Below are positions 18,237 to 25,956 of a DNA stretch of 64,000 bases, piece after piece (positions within the stretch are counted from its first letter, which is position 1; every line of letters begins with the position of its first letter). Source of the DNA: Streptomyces apocyni (GTDB lineage Bacteria > Actinomycetota > Actinomycetes > Streptomycetales > Streptomycetaceae); assembly GCF_009739465.1 (NCBI RefSeq), contig NZ_WHOM01000055.1, positions 1 through 64,000 of the forward strand, in the 5' to 3' direction. The position numbers were made by a program, and so were the translations under genes. The notes beneath the pieces were generated by a model that did no database searches, had not been told where the DNA came from, and was given only the letters and a program-made list of their open reading frames with translations.

Positions 18237-18719
18237 ATGCGTACTACTCGCGCCCTGGCGGTCGCGGCCGTCGCCGGAACGTTCCTTGGGCTCGCAGCGC
18301 CTGCTGCGAGTGCCTGGGATGCCAGCGCGGTCAGCGTCTCGCCCCATGCCGTCCCGCGCGGCGGTGAGGTCACCATCAAGGTCAAGGAGCACGCCTGCTC
18401 GGGCGGGCGGGTGTTCTCGGACGCGTTCCCCACCGCGAGGCTGCGGCACCACCAGGGTGACGTGTTCAAGGCCCGCGCCACCGTCAACTCGAACGCCAGC
18501 ATCGGCGCGAAGGACGTGACGGTGCACTGCGGCAGCAGCTCGGTCACCAAGAACGCGGCCTTCACCGTCATCCACGGCGGGGTCCGTGGCGGTGTCGGGG
18601 GCAGCACCAGCACCGGCGCGACCGCCACCGACATGGCGATCGGCGGTGGCCTGGTGGCGGCCGCGGCGATCGGCGGAGGCGTCTTCTGGATGCGTCGCCG
18701 CGGTGAGTCCAGGGCCTGA
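18237..18719 (+). CDS. Secreted surface protein with C-terminal membrane anchor (paralogue 1)
   Basis: 160 residues from ATG 18237 with GCGGAGG upstream. A classical signal peptide (ALAVAAVAGTFLGLAAPAASA) is followed by a beta-rich domain of about 90 residues with two cysteines (HACSGG and VHCGSS), a Gly/Ser/Thr linker, a C-terminal hydrophobic helix (MAIGGGLVAAAAIGGGVFW) and a basic RRR tail. The layout matches the convergent gene at 18833, and the two are probably old paralogues. Function unknown. Possible sortase substrate by position, but no LPxTG is present, so it may simply be tail-anchored. Confidence 0.82.
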   Translation: MRTTRALAVAAVAGTFLGLAAPAASAWDASAVSVSPHAVPRGGEVTIKVKEHACSGGRVFSDAFPTARLRHHQGDVFKARATVNSNASIGAKDVTVHCGSSSVTKNAAFTVIHGGVRGGVGGSTSTGATATDMAIGGGLVAAAAIGGGVFWMRRRGESRA

Positions 18720-18838
18720 ACCACCCGCCGTCCGTGCGGTCGGCACGGCGTCAGAACAGCGCTTCGCCCCGGGATTCGTGGGAATCCCGGGGCGAAGCGC
18801 TGTTCTGACGGGGGCTCCAGACGGCGGGTGGTTCAGGC
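18714..18838. terminator. Large nested palindrome between two convergent surface-protein genes
   Basis: An outer perfect inverted repeat of 18 bp (18714-18731 with 18821-18838) contains the stop codons of both genes. An inner perfect inverted repeat of 29 bp (18749-18777 with 18782-18810) has a 4-base loop. On the left side a 6-bp side hairpin (18732-18737 with 18743-18748) can form. The structure would end transcription from both sides. Confidence 0.9.
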
Positions 18839-19360
18839 GTCGTCCTCGCCGGTGCGACGACGCGCCCAGTAGACCGCCGAACCCAGCGCGCCGACGATCA
18901 GCGCGGCGCCCAGGGCGAGCTCGCCGAGGTTCAGGTCGCCGAAACTGCCGCCGATGCCCGCCTTGACACCCCGGTGGATGTTGCCGCCCGTGGTGGTCTG
19001 GTTGTTGCCTCCGGCCGCGATGGTGAGATCGGTGGTGCCCTTCTCACCCTTGCAGTCGAAGGTGACCGTGTACGACGCACCCGGCTTGGCGTCCCAGTCC
19101 ACCTTGGCCGACACGACGTCGCCCTTGGGGATCGTGACGGTGTCGAAGACCCCGGAGGTGACGATGACCGGTTTGTCGCAGCCGTCGGCCTTGAGTTTGA
19201 CCTGGCCACCGGCCTGAACCGTCGACGGCGTGACGCTGAAGCCGAACGACGTGATGTTGCCACTGGGGTCGCCGGTGACGGCCGCACTCGCGACGGGAGA
19301 GCCGAGTGCCAGGGCACCGGCCGAGAGCAGGGCGACGGACGCCATCGGTATCGCGCGCAT
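18833..19360 (-). CDS. Secreted surface protein with C-terminal membrane anchor (paralogue 2)
   Basis: 175 residues from ATG 19360; longer in-frame starts lie in non-coding-like sequence, and the ATG starts directly at a signal peptide (MASVALLSAGALALGSPVASA). The mature part has a beta-rich domain with two cysteines (DGCDKPVIV and FDCKGEKG), a Gly/Asn linker, a C-terminal helix (LALGAALIVGALGSAVYWA) and an RRR tail, the same layout as the convergent 18237 gene. No LPxTG motif is seen. It is divergent from the lipoprotein gene at 19645. Confidence 0.82.
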   Translation of the reverse strand: MRAIPMASVALLSAGALALGSPVASAAVTGDPSGNITSFGFSVTPSTVQAGGQVKLKADGCDKPVIVTSGVFDTVTIPKGDVVSAKVDWDAKPGASYTVTFDCKGEKGTTDLTIAAGGNNQTTTGGNIHRGVKAGIGGSFGDLNLGELALGAALIVGALGSAVYWARRRTGEDDA

Positions 19361-19550
19361 GGTGAATCCTCCAGGTCCCCGAGGAGCAGCCCGCGGACCT
19401 CTTCCACGTATGCCGTATATGCACCTCGATGTCCGAAACGCTAGAGAACGCCCCCCGAGGCCGCGATCGCTGCCGGGCGAATGGGTCATCGGCGTACTCC
19501 GGTCAGGGGACCCGCGCGGCGCGCCGTCGAAAAAAGATTCCCCGCGCTCG

Positions 19551-19580
19551 TTGAACACTTCCGCCACCGGCGCCCGTATC
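19551..19580 (+). promoter_or_regulatory. Possible ECF-type promoter of the repeat lipoprotein gene
   Basis: A GAAC element (19553-19556) and CGTATC (19575-19580) are 18 bp apart, about 65 bp before the start codon, resembling ECF-sigma promoters. The match rests on two short elements and is only suggestive. Confidence 0.3.
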
Positions 19581-19644
19581 TAGGACCATGTGCGGCGCAT
19601 CCGAGCTCCGCGACATACCGGAGAACGGCAGGAGTTGACGGACG

Positions 19645-20697
19645 ATGAATACCTGGCGCAGCGCCTCGATGGCGGTGGCGGCCGCGGCCGTGTTGACGTT
19701 GACGGCGGCGTGCGGTCAGGACCAGGGCTCCGACTCCCCCAAGGGGTCCGTGGGCAACGCCGTCCCGGCGGAAGGCGGCTACGGGGCGGGTGGCAGCTAC
19801 GGCGACGGAGCGGACGCCAACGCCGAGGGCGGGGCGGCCGAGGCCAAGTCCGCGGGTCAGCTCGCGGTGTGGGACAGCAAGAAGCTGGGCAAGGTCGTCA
19901 CGGACAGCGCGGGCCTCACGCTCTACCGCTTCGACAAGGACACCGCCGAGCCGCCCAAGTCGAACTGCGAGGGGGACTGCGCCAAGGCCTGGCCGGTGGT
20001 CGCGGCGGACGACGTCAAGGCGCCGCCCGGCGTGGACGTCGCCCTGATCGGCAGCGTCGAGCGCGCCGACGGCACCGAGCAGCTGACCATCGCCGGGTGG
20101 CCGATGTACCGGTACGCCCAGGACAAGAAGGCCGGTGACGCCAAGGGGCAGGGGGTTGGCGGGACCTGGTACGCCGCGGCGCCCGACGGCAAGAAGGCGG
20201 CAGCGGGGGCAGCGGACGGTGGCGGTGGCGGCGAGGGTGACGACGCTGGCGGGGACTACGGCGACGGAGGAGACGCGGGCGGCGACCAGCCCGAAGCGGG
20301 CGACGTGGCCGACCTGCCCGGGATGTCGACCCGCGAGGACCCCAAGCTGGGCGAGATCGTCGTCGACAAGAACGGCATGACGGTCTACCGCTTCACGAAG
20401 GACTCCGCCTGGCCGATGAAGACCGCCTGCACCGGCGAATGCCTGGAGAAGTGGCCCGCGGTCAAGCCCGTCGAAGCCAACGACACCAAGGGCATCGAAC
20501 TCAAGGGCAGCAGCGGGAATCGGGGCTTTGTCGTCTTCGACCGCCCGGACGGAATCAAGCAGCAGACCATCGACTGCTGGCCGCTCTACACCTTCGCCGC
20601 GGACAAGAAGCCCGGCGACACCAACGGCCAGGGGGTGGGCGGCTCATGGTACGCCGTCTCACCCGAGGGAAAGCTGGTCGGCGCCCCCAAGAGCTGA
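19645..20697 (+). CDS. SCO0930-like lipoprotein with two secreted repeats
   Basis: 350 residues from ATG 19645. A lipoprotein signal (MAVAAAAVLTLTAACG) is followed by a Gly/Ala/Asp-rich linker and two copies of the lipoprotein_15 type repeat: the first at about 70-185 (KVVTDSAGLTLYRFDKD, CEGDCAKAWPV, QGVGGTWYAAAP), the second at about 235-345 (IVVDKNGMTVYRFTKD, CTGECLEKWPA, QGVGGSWYAVSP). A Gly/Asp linker joins them. Each repeat has a CxGxC pair that could form a disulfide or bind metal. Function unknown. As I recall the same family sits next to rmdA in S. coelicolor (SCO0930), as here. Confidence 0.87.
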   Translation: MNTWRSASMAVAAAAVLTLTAACGQDQGSDSPKGSVGNAVPAEGGYGAGGSYGDGADANAEGGAAEAKSAGQLAVWDSKKLGKVVTDSAGLTLYRFDKDTAEPPKSNCEGDCAKAWPVVAADDVKAPPGVDVALIGSVERADGTEQLTIAGWPMYRYAQDKKAGDAKGQGVGGTWYAAAPDGKKAAAGAADGGGGGEGDDAGGDYGDGGDAGGDQPEAGDVADLPGMSTREDPKLGEIVVDKNGMTVYRFTKDSAWPMKTACTGECLEKWPAVKPVEANDTKGIELKGSSGNRGFVVFDRPDGIKQQTIDCWPLYTFAADKKPGDTNGQGVGGSWYAVSPEGKLVGAPKS

Positions 20698-20736
20698 CCG
20701 GAGAGAAAGGAGTGACGTAAGTCGGCGTGATCCCAG

Positions 20737-20773
20737 GTAGGCCCCTCTCCGCCCAGGCGGAAGAGGGGCCTAC
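20737..20773 (+). terminator. Terminator after the repeat lipoprotein
   Basis: A 17-bp stem with a single bulged base (20737-20753 with 20756-20773) and a very short loop lies 40 bp downstream of the stop codon. Confidence 0.7.
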
Positions 20774-20939
20774 TTATGGGTATTTCCAGTGAGTCGAAGG
20801 TATGCACGTGCAGCTGCAGATGCATGCGCCGAGGGCTGTGACCGAGAACGGACGAGCAATTTCCGTTTCTACTCGACCCGTTGGCGAGCGATCAGTAGCC
20901 TCGGCTCGAACACTGGCACGCCTATACGTTGGAGACACC

Positions 20940-21752
20940 ATGGAGCGACCCGCCTGGGCCCCACAGGGCATCGACATATCGATACCCAGCGTGGCCCGCG
21001 TGTACGACTACTACCTGGGCGGTTCGCACAACTTCGAGGCGGATCGCGAGGCGGCCCGCGCGGCCATGGAGTTCATGCCGGGACTGCCGAAGATCATGCA
21101 GGCGAACCGCGCGTTCATGCGGCGGGCCGTGCGCTACGCGATCGCGCAGGGCGTCACCCAGTTCCTCGACATCGGCTCCGGCATCCCCACCTTCGGCAAC
21201 GTCCACGAGGTCGCCCAGGGCGCGCACCCCGGCGCCCGTGTCGTCTACGCCGACCATGACCCCGTCGCCGTCGCGCACAGCCGCGCGGTGCTCGAGGGCA
21301 ACCCCGACGCTGGCGTGGTCGCCGGGGACCTCCGCAAGCCCCAGGAGATCCTGCGCAGCGTGCCGGTCAGCGAACTGCTCGACCTGGAACGGCCGGTGGC
21401 CCTGATGCTGGTCGCTGTCCTGCACTTCCTGGAGGACGCGGACGACCCGTACGCGGCGGTCGCGGAACTGCGCAGCGCGCTGGCGCCCGGCAGCCTGCTG
21501 ATCCTCTCCCACGCCTCGTTCGACGGTATTCCGGTCCCCGAGGAGCAGGCGTCCGGCACGGTCGGGGTATACAAGAACATCCGCAGTCCGTTGGTCATGC
21601 GCTCACGCGACGCGATCGCGCGATTCTTCGAGGGGTACGAGATGGTGGAACCGGGTCTGGTGTCGATCGCGCGCTGGCGGCCGGAGGCATCCCTGGAGCA
21701 GGAAGACCCCTTCGCCTTCTCCGGCTACGCCGGTGTGGGGCGCACCGCGTGA
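20940..21752 (+). CDS. SAM-dependent methyltransferase, DUF574 type
   Basis: 270 residues from ATG 20940 with GGAG upstream; an in-frame ATG at 20802 is rejected because the extra segment is not protein-like. The N-terminal motif IPSVARVYDYYLGGSHNFEADR and SAM site FLDIGSGIPTFGNVHEVA mark the Streptomyces-expanded DUF574 (methyltransf_19) family. Substrates of this family are unknown. The stop codon overlaps the start of the PAS-GGDEF-EAL gene by 4 bp (GTGA), so the two are co-translated. Confidence 0.9.
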   Translation: MERPAWAPQGIDISIPSVARVYDYYLGGSHNFEADREAARAAMEFMPGLPKIMQANRAFMRRAVRYAIAQGVTQFLDIGSGIPTFGNVHEVAQGAHPGARVVYADHDPVAVAHSRAVLEGNPDAGVVAGDLRKPQEILRSVPVSELLDLERPVALMLVAVLHFLEDADDPYAAVAELRSALAPGSLLILSHASFDGIPVPEEQASGTVGVYKNIRSPLVMRSRDAIARFFEGYEMVEPGLVSIARWRPEASLEQEDPFAFSGYAGVGRTA

Positions 21753-23887
21753 ACAAGGAGCCGGACGGGCCGGAGGGAAGACTGCGCCGGTTCGCCACGA
21801 TATGGAGCCGGGCGATCTTCCCCGTCACGGCGACGTCCCTGACCCGGCAGGAGTTCGAGGAACAGCTCCTGCCCCACGCCCGTGTCCTGCGCGACGCCCT
21901 CACGGCCCGCGTCTTCGACTCCGCCACCGGGCACGCGGTGGGCAGCGCGCTCGTTGACGTCCACTGCACCGACCCGGAGGCGCTCAGCCGCACCCTCGAC
22001 GTCGTCGACGCCTATCTGGTCCTGTACTGCGGCGCCGAGCGCGACCCGGAGGAGCTGCGGGCGCGCTGCGCCCGGGTGCAGCACGCCGTCGCCGCGGGGT
22101 TCGCCCAGGCGCTGCGCGAGCGGACCCGGGCGGAGCAGGAGGCGATCTCCCGCGCCGCGCTGGACGCCCGGCACGCGGTGGCCGAGGCGCTGCACGCCAG
22201 CGAGGCACGCTTCCGCGCCGTCTTCGAAGGCGCCGCCATCGGCATCGGCATCGCCGACCTCGACGGAACGGTTCTCCAAGTCAACGAGGCCATGCTGCGG
22301 ATGTTCGGCGGCGGCCTCGACAAGTACATCCGCGGCCGCAAGGTCAACGAGTGGACGCACCCGGACGACGCCCCGCAGGTATGGCGGCTCTACGAGGAGC
22401 TGGTGCGGGGCGAACGCGACCACTACCGCGTGGAGAAGCCGTACTACCGCCAGGACGGCACCGTCCTGTGGACCAACCTGACGGTCTCCCTGCTGCGCGA
22501 CGCCGACGGCAGGCCGCAGTACCAACTGGCGCTCATGGAGGACACCACCGAGCGCCGACTGCTCAACCTGCGGCTGCGCTACGAGGCGACCCATGACGCG
22601 CTGACCGGGCTGCCCAACCGCACCCTGTTCTTCGAGCGCCTGGAGAAGGCACTCAGCGCGCCCGACGGCAAGCGCTTCGGCCTGTGCTACCTGGACCTGG
22701 ACGGCTTCAAGGCGATCAACGACAGCCTCGGCCACGCCGCGGGCGACCGGCTCCTCGTGGAGGTCGCCGACCGGCTGCAGTCCTGCGCCACCGCACCGGG
22801 TGAGATGGTCGCCCGGCTCGGCGGCGACGAGTTCGTCGCGCTCACCACGGGCCCGGACACCGAGCGCGAGGTCGACGAACTCGCCGGACGCATCCTCAGC
22901 ATGCTGGCGATCCCGGTCCGCATCGAGGGCAGGGAGCTGACCGTACGGGGCTCCATCGGCATCGTCGAGGGACCCGCGGGCGAGCGCACCCCGGCGGAGG
23001 TGCTGCGCAGCGCCGACATCACGATGTACCGCGCCAAGTCGGCTGGTGGAAACCGCTTCGAGCTCGCTGACCCCAAGGTGGACGCCAGCACCATCACCCG
23101 GCACTCGCTCACCACCGCGCTGCCCGCGGCCCTGGAGCGGGGCGAGTTCTTCATCGAGTACCAGCCCCTCGTGCACCTCGGCGAGGGCAGTGTGTCCGGC
23201 GCCGAGGCTCTGGTCCGCTGGCTGCACCCGCAGCACGGCGTCCTCGGGCCGGACCGGTTCATCCCGCTCGCCGAGGACACCGGACTCATCGTGCCGCTCG
23301 GGCGCTGGGTCCTGGAGGAGTCCGTACGCCAGGCTCACGCCTGGCACCAGCGGCACCTGCCGGGCGGCCCGGTGCGCATCAACGTCAACCTGTCGCCCTG
23401 CCAGCTCTACCACCCTGGGCTGGTCGCCGACACGGTGGACATCCTGGAGCGGGTCGGCCTGGAACCCGGCTCGCTCTGCCTCGAAGTCACCGAGTCGGCC
23501 CTGATCGGCGCCGACGACGACCTGCTCAAACCCCTGCGCCTGCTGGCCGAGATGGGCGTCAACATCGCCCTCGACGACTTCGGCACGGGCTACTCGAACC
23601 TGGCCAACCTGCGTCGGCTGCCGGTCAGCGAACTCAAGCTGGACCGTTCCTTCACCCAGGGCATGCAGCACTACCCGGCGGACCAGGTCGACCTCAAGAT
23701 CGTCGAGGGGATCGTGTCGCTGGCCCACAGCCTGAACCTGTCGGTGACCGTGGAGGGAGTGGAGACCGCAGTCCAGGCCGACCAACTGCGCCGCCTCGGC
23801 TGCGACACGGCACAGGGCTGGTACTACGCCCGCCCCGGCCCCCCAGACCGGCTGCACACGCTGGCCCTGGTGGACGCGGTGGGCTGA
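21749..23887 (+). CDS. rmdA: PAS-GGDEF-EAL bifunctional c-di-GMP enzyme, RmdA-like
   Basis: 712 residues from GTG 21749. An N-terminal region of about 140 residues is followed by PAS at about 150-270 (RFRAVFEGAAIGIGIADLDG), a GGDEF domain with an intact GGDEF at 358-362, and an EAL domain with EAL at 486-488 plus DDFGTGYSNL and KLDRSF. Both active sites look complete, so synthesis and breakdown of c-di-GMP are both possible. The context (repeat lipoprotein, methyltransferase, this gene) matches my memory of the S. coelicolor rmdA locus (SCO0928-0930), where RmdA affects aerial development. The symbol rests on that synteny and architecture. Confidence 0.9.
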   Translation: MNKEPDGPEGRLRRFATIWSRAIFPVTATSLTRQEFEEQLLPHARVLRDALTARVFDSATGHAVGSALVDVHCTDPEALSRTLDVVDAYLVLYCGAERDPEELRARCARVQHAVAAGFAQALRERTRAEQEAISRAALDARHAVAEALHASEARFRAVFEGAAIGIGIADLDGTVLQVNEAMLRMFGGGLDKYIRGRKVNEWTHPDDAPQVWRLYEELVRGERDHYRVEKPYYRQDGTVLWTNLTVSLLRDADGRPQYQLALMEDTTERRLLNLRLRYEATHDALTGLPNRTLFFERLEKALSAPDGKRFGLCYLDLDGFKAINDSLGHAAGDRLLVEVADRLQSCATAPGEMVARLGGDEFVALTTGPDTEREVDELAGRILSMLAIPVRIEGRELTVRGSIGIVEGPAGERTPAEVLRSADITMYRAKSAGGNRFELADPKVDASTITRHSLTTALPAALERGEFFIEYQPLVHLGEGSVSGAEALVRWLHPQHGVLGPDRFIPLAEDTGLIVPLGRWVLEESVRQAHAWHQRHLPGGPVRINVNLSPCQLYHPGLVADTVDILERVGLEPGSLCLEVTESALIGADDDLLKPLRLLAEMGVNIALDDFGTGYSNLANLRRLPVSELKLDRSFTQGMQHYPADQVDLKIVEGIVSLAHSLNLSVTVEGVETAVQADQLRRLGCDTAQGWYYARPGPPDRLHTLALVDAVG

Positions 23888-23922
23888 GAGTCCGTGACCC
23901 GGAAGGGGACAAACTCGACGAT

Positions 23923-24936
23923 CTAGGTGTGCGGGAGTCCCGCCAGGCGGGCCAGGCCCCGGTAGGAGTCCAACAGCTCGCCCTGGTCGTACGTCGACGT
24001 CGTGACCAGCACCTCGTCGGCGGCGCTCGCCGTGAGCAGGTCCTCCAGCGCGGCGGCGACCTCGTCCTCGGTGCCGTACAGCTGCCCGCGCAGCCCGGAC
24101 TCGTACAGCTCCCGCTCCTTGGCCGTCATCTCGCGCGCCTCCGTCTCCTCGGCCGGGACGAGCGGGGGGAAGTCACCGTGGGTGCGCGAGTACGCGAGCG
24201 ACCAGGCCTCCGGGATGAGCAGCCGACGGGCGCGTTCGGTGGTGTCGGCGACCGCCACGCTGCCCGAGATGACGACATACGGCGCGGCCGCCCAGCCAGA
24301 GGGCCGGAACCGGTCGCGGTAGCGCTCGATCGCGGCCAGCATCCGGCCCCGGCCGCGCAGGTCACCGATGACCAGCGGCAGCCCGGCGTCCGCCGCGATG
24401 TCCGCCCCCGCACCGGTGGCCAGCACGTACGGCGGTATCCGCAGGCCCTCCGCCGGGTGCGCGTGCACCTGGGGGAAGGCCCGCTGCTCGCCGGTGAGGA
24501 AGCCGAGCAACAGCCGCAGCTGCTCCGCGAAGTCCTCGGCGTCCTCCTTGTCACGGCCCAGCGCCTTGCGGATCAGCCCCGTGAAGCCGACCGAACGGCC
24601 GAGCCCCATGTCGATCCGGCCCGGAAACAGCGACTCCAGGACGCCGAACTGCTCAGCCACGACCAGCGGCTGATGGTTGGGCAGCATCACCCCACCCGTA
24701 CCGACCCGGATCGTGGAGGTGGCCGCGGCGACGGCGGCCGCCAGCACCGTCGGGGCCGAACCCGCGACGCCTGGCACGCTGTGGTGCTCCGACACCCAGA
24801 ACCGGTGGAAGCCGAGCGCCTCCACTTGCTGGGCGAGGCGCACCGTGTCGCGCAGCGCCTGCGGGGCGCTGTGGCCCTGGCGGGTGCGGGAGCGGTCCAG
24901 GACGGAGAAGCGGGTCTGGGCGATAACTGAGGTCAC
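23923..24936 (-). CDS. LLM-class flavin-dependent oxidoreductase (MsnO8-like)
   Basis: 337 residues from GTG 24936, where the family N-terminus starts (SVIAQTRFSVLDRS). Typical luciferase-like motifs: FHRFWVSEHHSVPGVAGSAP, RVGTGGVMLPNHQPLVVAEQFGVL and the FPGRIDMGLGRSVG block. It uses reduced flavin from a partner reductase; the substrate is unknown. It is convergent with rmdA and divergent from the HAD-type gene. Confidence 0.88.
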   Translation of the reverse strand: MTSVIAQTRFSVLDRSRTRQGHSAPQALRDTVRLAQQVEALGFHRFWVSEHHSVPGVAGSAPTVLAAAVAAATSTIRVGTGGVMLPNHQPLVVAEQFGVLESLFPGRIDMGLGRSVGFTGLIRKALGRDKEDAEDFAEQLRLLLGFLTGEQRAFPQVHAHPAEGLRIPPYVLATGAGADIAADAGLPLVIGDLRGRGRMLAAIERYRDRFRPSGWAAAPYVVISGSVAVADTTERARRLLIPEAWSLAYSRTHGDFPPLVPAEETEAREMTAKERELYESGLRGQLYGTEDEVAAALEDLLTASAADEVLVTTSTYDQGELLDSYRGLARLAGLPHT

Positions 24937-25003
24937 CTCTGGTTCAACGCCTGGCGACGGTGGGGATTCCCTGGCTGTCAGAGGCGGGTCGTAGGGTGTG
25001 GGC

Positions 25004-25492
25004 ATGGATGAGGCGCAGCGGCCGTTGGCCGTGTTCGACCTGGACAACACCCTCGCGGACACCGCGCACCGCCAGCGGTACCTGGAGCGCAGGCCCCGCG
25101 ACTGGTCAGCCTTCTTCGCCGCCGCGCCGCACGACCCACCGCTGCGGCAGGGCGTCGAACTGGTGCTGAGCAGCGCCGAGGAGTGCGAGGTGCAGTACCT
25201 CACCGGGCGGCCCGAGCGGTGCCGCGCGGACACCGTGGAGTGGCTGGAGCGCCACGGCCTGCCCCCGGGCCGGGTGTGGATGCGCCGCAACGACGACCGC
25301 AGACCGGCCAGACACACCAAGCTGGCCATCCTGCGCCGACTGGCCCGCGGCCGTCAGGTGCGGATACTCGTGGACGACGATGAACTGGTCTGCGACGAGG
25401 CCGAGCGCGCCGGGTTCACCGTCGTCCGGGCCCGCTGGGCGGCGGAGTCGGCGGAACTCAAGGACGCCCAGGAACGCGAGGGCCGCACGTAG
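25004..25492 (+). CDS. HAD-superfamily phosphatase domain protein
   Basis: 162 residues from ATG 25004; GTG 24998 in the same frame is an alternative. Motif I is VFDLDNTLADT with both catalytic Asp residues, motif II the Thr in VQYLTGRP, then Lys in HTKLAIL and acidic motif RILVDDDELVCDEA. The order resembles the phosphatase domain of polynucleotide kinase-phosphatases and acid phosphatases of the HAD fold. Cytosolic; substrate unknown. It is convergent with the dodecin gene. Confidence 0.8.
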   Translation: MDEAQRPLAVFDLDNTLADTAHRQRYLERRPRDWSAFFAAAPHDPPLRQGVELVLSSAEECEVQYLTGRPERCRADTVEWLERHGLPPGRVWMRRNDDRRPARHTKLAILRRLARGRQVRILVDDDELVCDEAERAGFTVVRARWAAESAELKDAQEREGRT

Positions 25493-25498
25493 GGCCTG

Positions 25499-25522
25499 GT
25501 CCCGGCGGATCAGGCCGGGGAC
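25499..25522. terminator. Short hairpin between HAD and dodecin genes
   Basis: Complementary arms 25499-25506 and 25514-25522 (one bulged base) lie in the 34-bp gap of the convergent pair and could end both transcripts. Confidence 0.4.
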
Positions 25523-25526
25523 GCGG

Positions 25527-25745
25527 TCAGCCCTCCGCGTCCTCCAGGCGGAAGCCCAGTTTCAGGCCCACCTGGTAGTGCTGGATGGCACCCTCCACGA
25601 TGTAGCCGCGCATCTGTGTGACCTCGAACCAGTCCAGTCCGCGCAGCGTCTGTGAGGCGCGGTCGATGCCGTTGCGGATGGCCTGATCGATGCCCTCCGT
25701 CGAGGTGCCGACGATCTCGGTGACCCGGTAGGTGTGGTCGGACAT
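25527..25745 (-). CDS. Dodecin flavin-storage protein
   Basis: 72 residues from ATG 25745 with AAGGAG at a good distance; the frame runs further upstream, but only this start gives the family length. The sequence YRVTEIVGTSTEGIDQAIRN and WFEVTQMRGYIVEGAIQHYQVGLKLGF are hallmarks of dodecins, small proteins that assemble into dodecamers and bind riboflavin, FMN or CoA. The Trp of the flavin sandwich (W in DWFEV) is present. Confidence 0.93.
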   Translation of the reverse strand: MSDHTYRVTEIVGTSTEGIDQAIRNGIDRASQTLRGLDWFEVTQMRGYIVEGAIQHYQVGLKLGFRLEDAEG

Positions 25746-25956
25746 GGAGTCGCACTCCTTAAGTCGCTGGTTACTCCACCGTGCCCCAGCGCGCCGCGAC
25801 GCGCGAGGCGATGGGGTCCACTGGCCCAGGTAGACGGCGGGTAACCCCTTGACCCGCCCGTTGGTACATACCAAAATCCAGCCACACCCGAACAGCGCAT
25901 GGCGCTTACCCCACGTCGGGCTATCCACCATGTCCGCACACCAAAGGGTGACCTAC

